Shown: piece by piece, positions 5,417 through 6,103 of the stretch
Numbering within the stretch: the stretch's first letter is position 1
Layout: every line of letters begins with the position of its first letter
Assembly: GCA_038325665.1 (NCBI GenBank)
Contig: JBBQJF010000325.1
Location: 1-6,103, forward strand
Direction: 5' to 3'
Length of the DNA: 6,103 nucleotides
Origin: CAUJGQ01 sp038325665
GTDB lineage: Bacteria > Chloroflexota > Dehalococcoidia > CAUJGQ01
Notes under the pieces: model-generated
The model's database searches: none
The model's input: only the letters and a program-made list of their open reading frames with translations
Told to the model about the DNA's origin: nothing
Translations under genes and position numbers: made by a program

Positions 5417-6103
5417 TCAGGGGTGATCGTGGTCGTAGCCTTGGTGCGCGGTCGCGAGATAGGGGAAGGTTGCCCGGAATGCCTTGTCGTTCAGATCGAC
5501 GCCGTCGCCGAGGGTATTGTTCGGGCTGAGATTGCACAGTCCGAGCAAATTCTCGAGGAAGGGGCCGTAGCCGCAGGCGAACGCCCGCACCTCGATGTCG
5601 ATAATGTCGTCGGCAAGCCGGCGGCCATTGGGGAAACCGGCGAGATCGCCATCGAGCGCGCCAAGGCGCTTGGGACTGGACGACGGCGGGATCGCCATGT
5701 TCAGCCGCAGCAGATCAGCCTTGCGTGGGCCGCTGAAGTTCAGACCTGGTATGCCGGTCAGCAACACCGCCACCAGATCATCGCGCTTGGTCGTTGCCGC
5801 ATCGGGCAGCACCGGGTAGAGCGTGTTCACCAGCCGGCTGAGTTCCGGGTTCGTGTAATGCTTGAGGAACTCCTCCTCGTCCGCGGGATCCTGCCGGTTC
5901 CAGTAGTCCTTTCTGCCCAGCGGGATCACGACCTCATTGATTAGGGGATTGCCGAGCCGCGACACTTGGATCCAGGGACCGTTGGTCTGGTCCTTTGCGT
6001 CATCGCTCAAGATCCGCACCTTCTGACGGCTGGCACTGGCGTAGACGCCGATCACCGCCTTGGGATCGTCCGCGCCGGTTGGCTTGGTGTGATCGCGGGT
6101 CAG
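5417..6103 (-). CDS. DUF4331 domain-containing protein, C-terminal part
   Basis: The frame is open to the window end and gives 228 residues plus TGA; family members are usually about 400-500 residues, so the N-terminal half is missing. Clear family blocks, numbered from the window edge, are 'VIGVYASASRQKVRIL' (17-32), 'WIQVSRLGNPLINEVVIPLG' (44-63), 'DDLVAVLLTGIPGLNFSG' (108-125), 'LLRLNMAIPPSS' (131-142) and 'GDLAGFPNGRRLADDIIDIE' (152-171). The protein ends in 'FPYLATAHQGYDHDHP', with two His near the C-terminus. The molecular function of DUF4331 is not known to me. Members I know of are often predicted to be exported, but the N-terminus that would show this lies outside. A GTG at 6055 is in frame, but conserved sequence continues upstream of it, so it is not the start. 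The hairpin at 5375-5407 follows directly. Confidence 0.93.
   Translation of the reverse strand: MTRDHTKPTGADDPKAVIGVYASASRQKVRILSDDAKDQTNGPWIQVSRLGNPLINEVVIPLGRKDYWNRQDPADEEEFLKHYTNPELSRLVNTLYPVLPDAATTKRDDLVAVLLTGIPGLNFSGPRKADLLRLNMAIPPSSSPKRLGALDGDLAGFPNGRRLADDIIDIEVRAFACGYGPFLENLLGLCNLSPNNTLGDGVDLNDKAFRATFPYLATAHQGYDHDHP

Noticed and set aside
5253..5537. 94-codon minus-strand frame overlapping the palindrome and the DUF4331 end
   Set aside because: Arg-rich product covering a repeat arm and the terminator hairpin, in another frame of a real gene. It has no ribosome binding site of note.
6053..6055. GTG as start of the DUF4331 gene
   Set aside because: The frame stays open to the window edge, and the sequence around it matches the family interior, so the gene begins outside.

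Overview
This window looks like a piece of a GC-rich bacterial chromosome, probably Chloroflexota of the Thermomicrobia/Sphaerobacter type. That assignment is an inference. It rests on the G+C-rich codon use, the intergenic GGGCGACCC/GGGTCGCCC and CCCTTCCC/GGGAAGGG palindromes, and the mix of LLM-type flavin oxidoreductase, FabG-like SDR, DUF4331 and PDZ-S41 proteins. There is no rRNA, tRNA, CRISPR array or transposase gene.

Left part (1-1802, + strand): the 3' end of a luciferase-like flavin-dependent monooxygenase, a 277-base gap carrying four copies of a short palindromic unit, then a complete short-chain dehydrogenase. About 120 bases after the SDR stop is a textbook intrinsic terminator, preceded by further hairpins. 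That stretch could be a long 3' UTR or a small independent RNA.

Middle part (1806-5049): two secreted proteases, transcribed divergently from a 360-base intergenic region. On the minus strand is a signal-peptide, PDZ, S41-family peptidase that keeps the nucleophile serine but has cysteine where processing proteases have the catalytic lysine. On the plus strand is a secreted metzincin metalloprotease (HEIGHALGLAH) with two N-terminal beta-domains and ten cysteines. The S41 ribosome binding site sits inside a perfect 7-bp hairpin.

Right part (5050-6103): 367 gene-free bases rich in repeats. They hold two polypyrimidine/polypurine hairpins, a 134-base AT-rich imperfect palindrome with 40-base arms (MITE-like), and a strong U-less hairpin. 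Next comes the C-terminal half of a DUF4331 protein on the minus strand, which runs off the window end.

The first two genes could act together in oxidative metabolism of a small lipophilic substrate. The two proteases and perhaps the DUF4331 protein look exported or envelope-associated. No clearly new multigene system is demonstrated. The most interesting items are the 134-base palindrome, the lysine-less S41 active site and the hairpin-occluded RBS.
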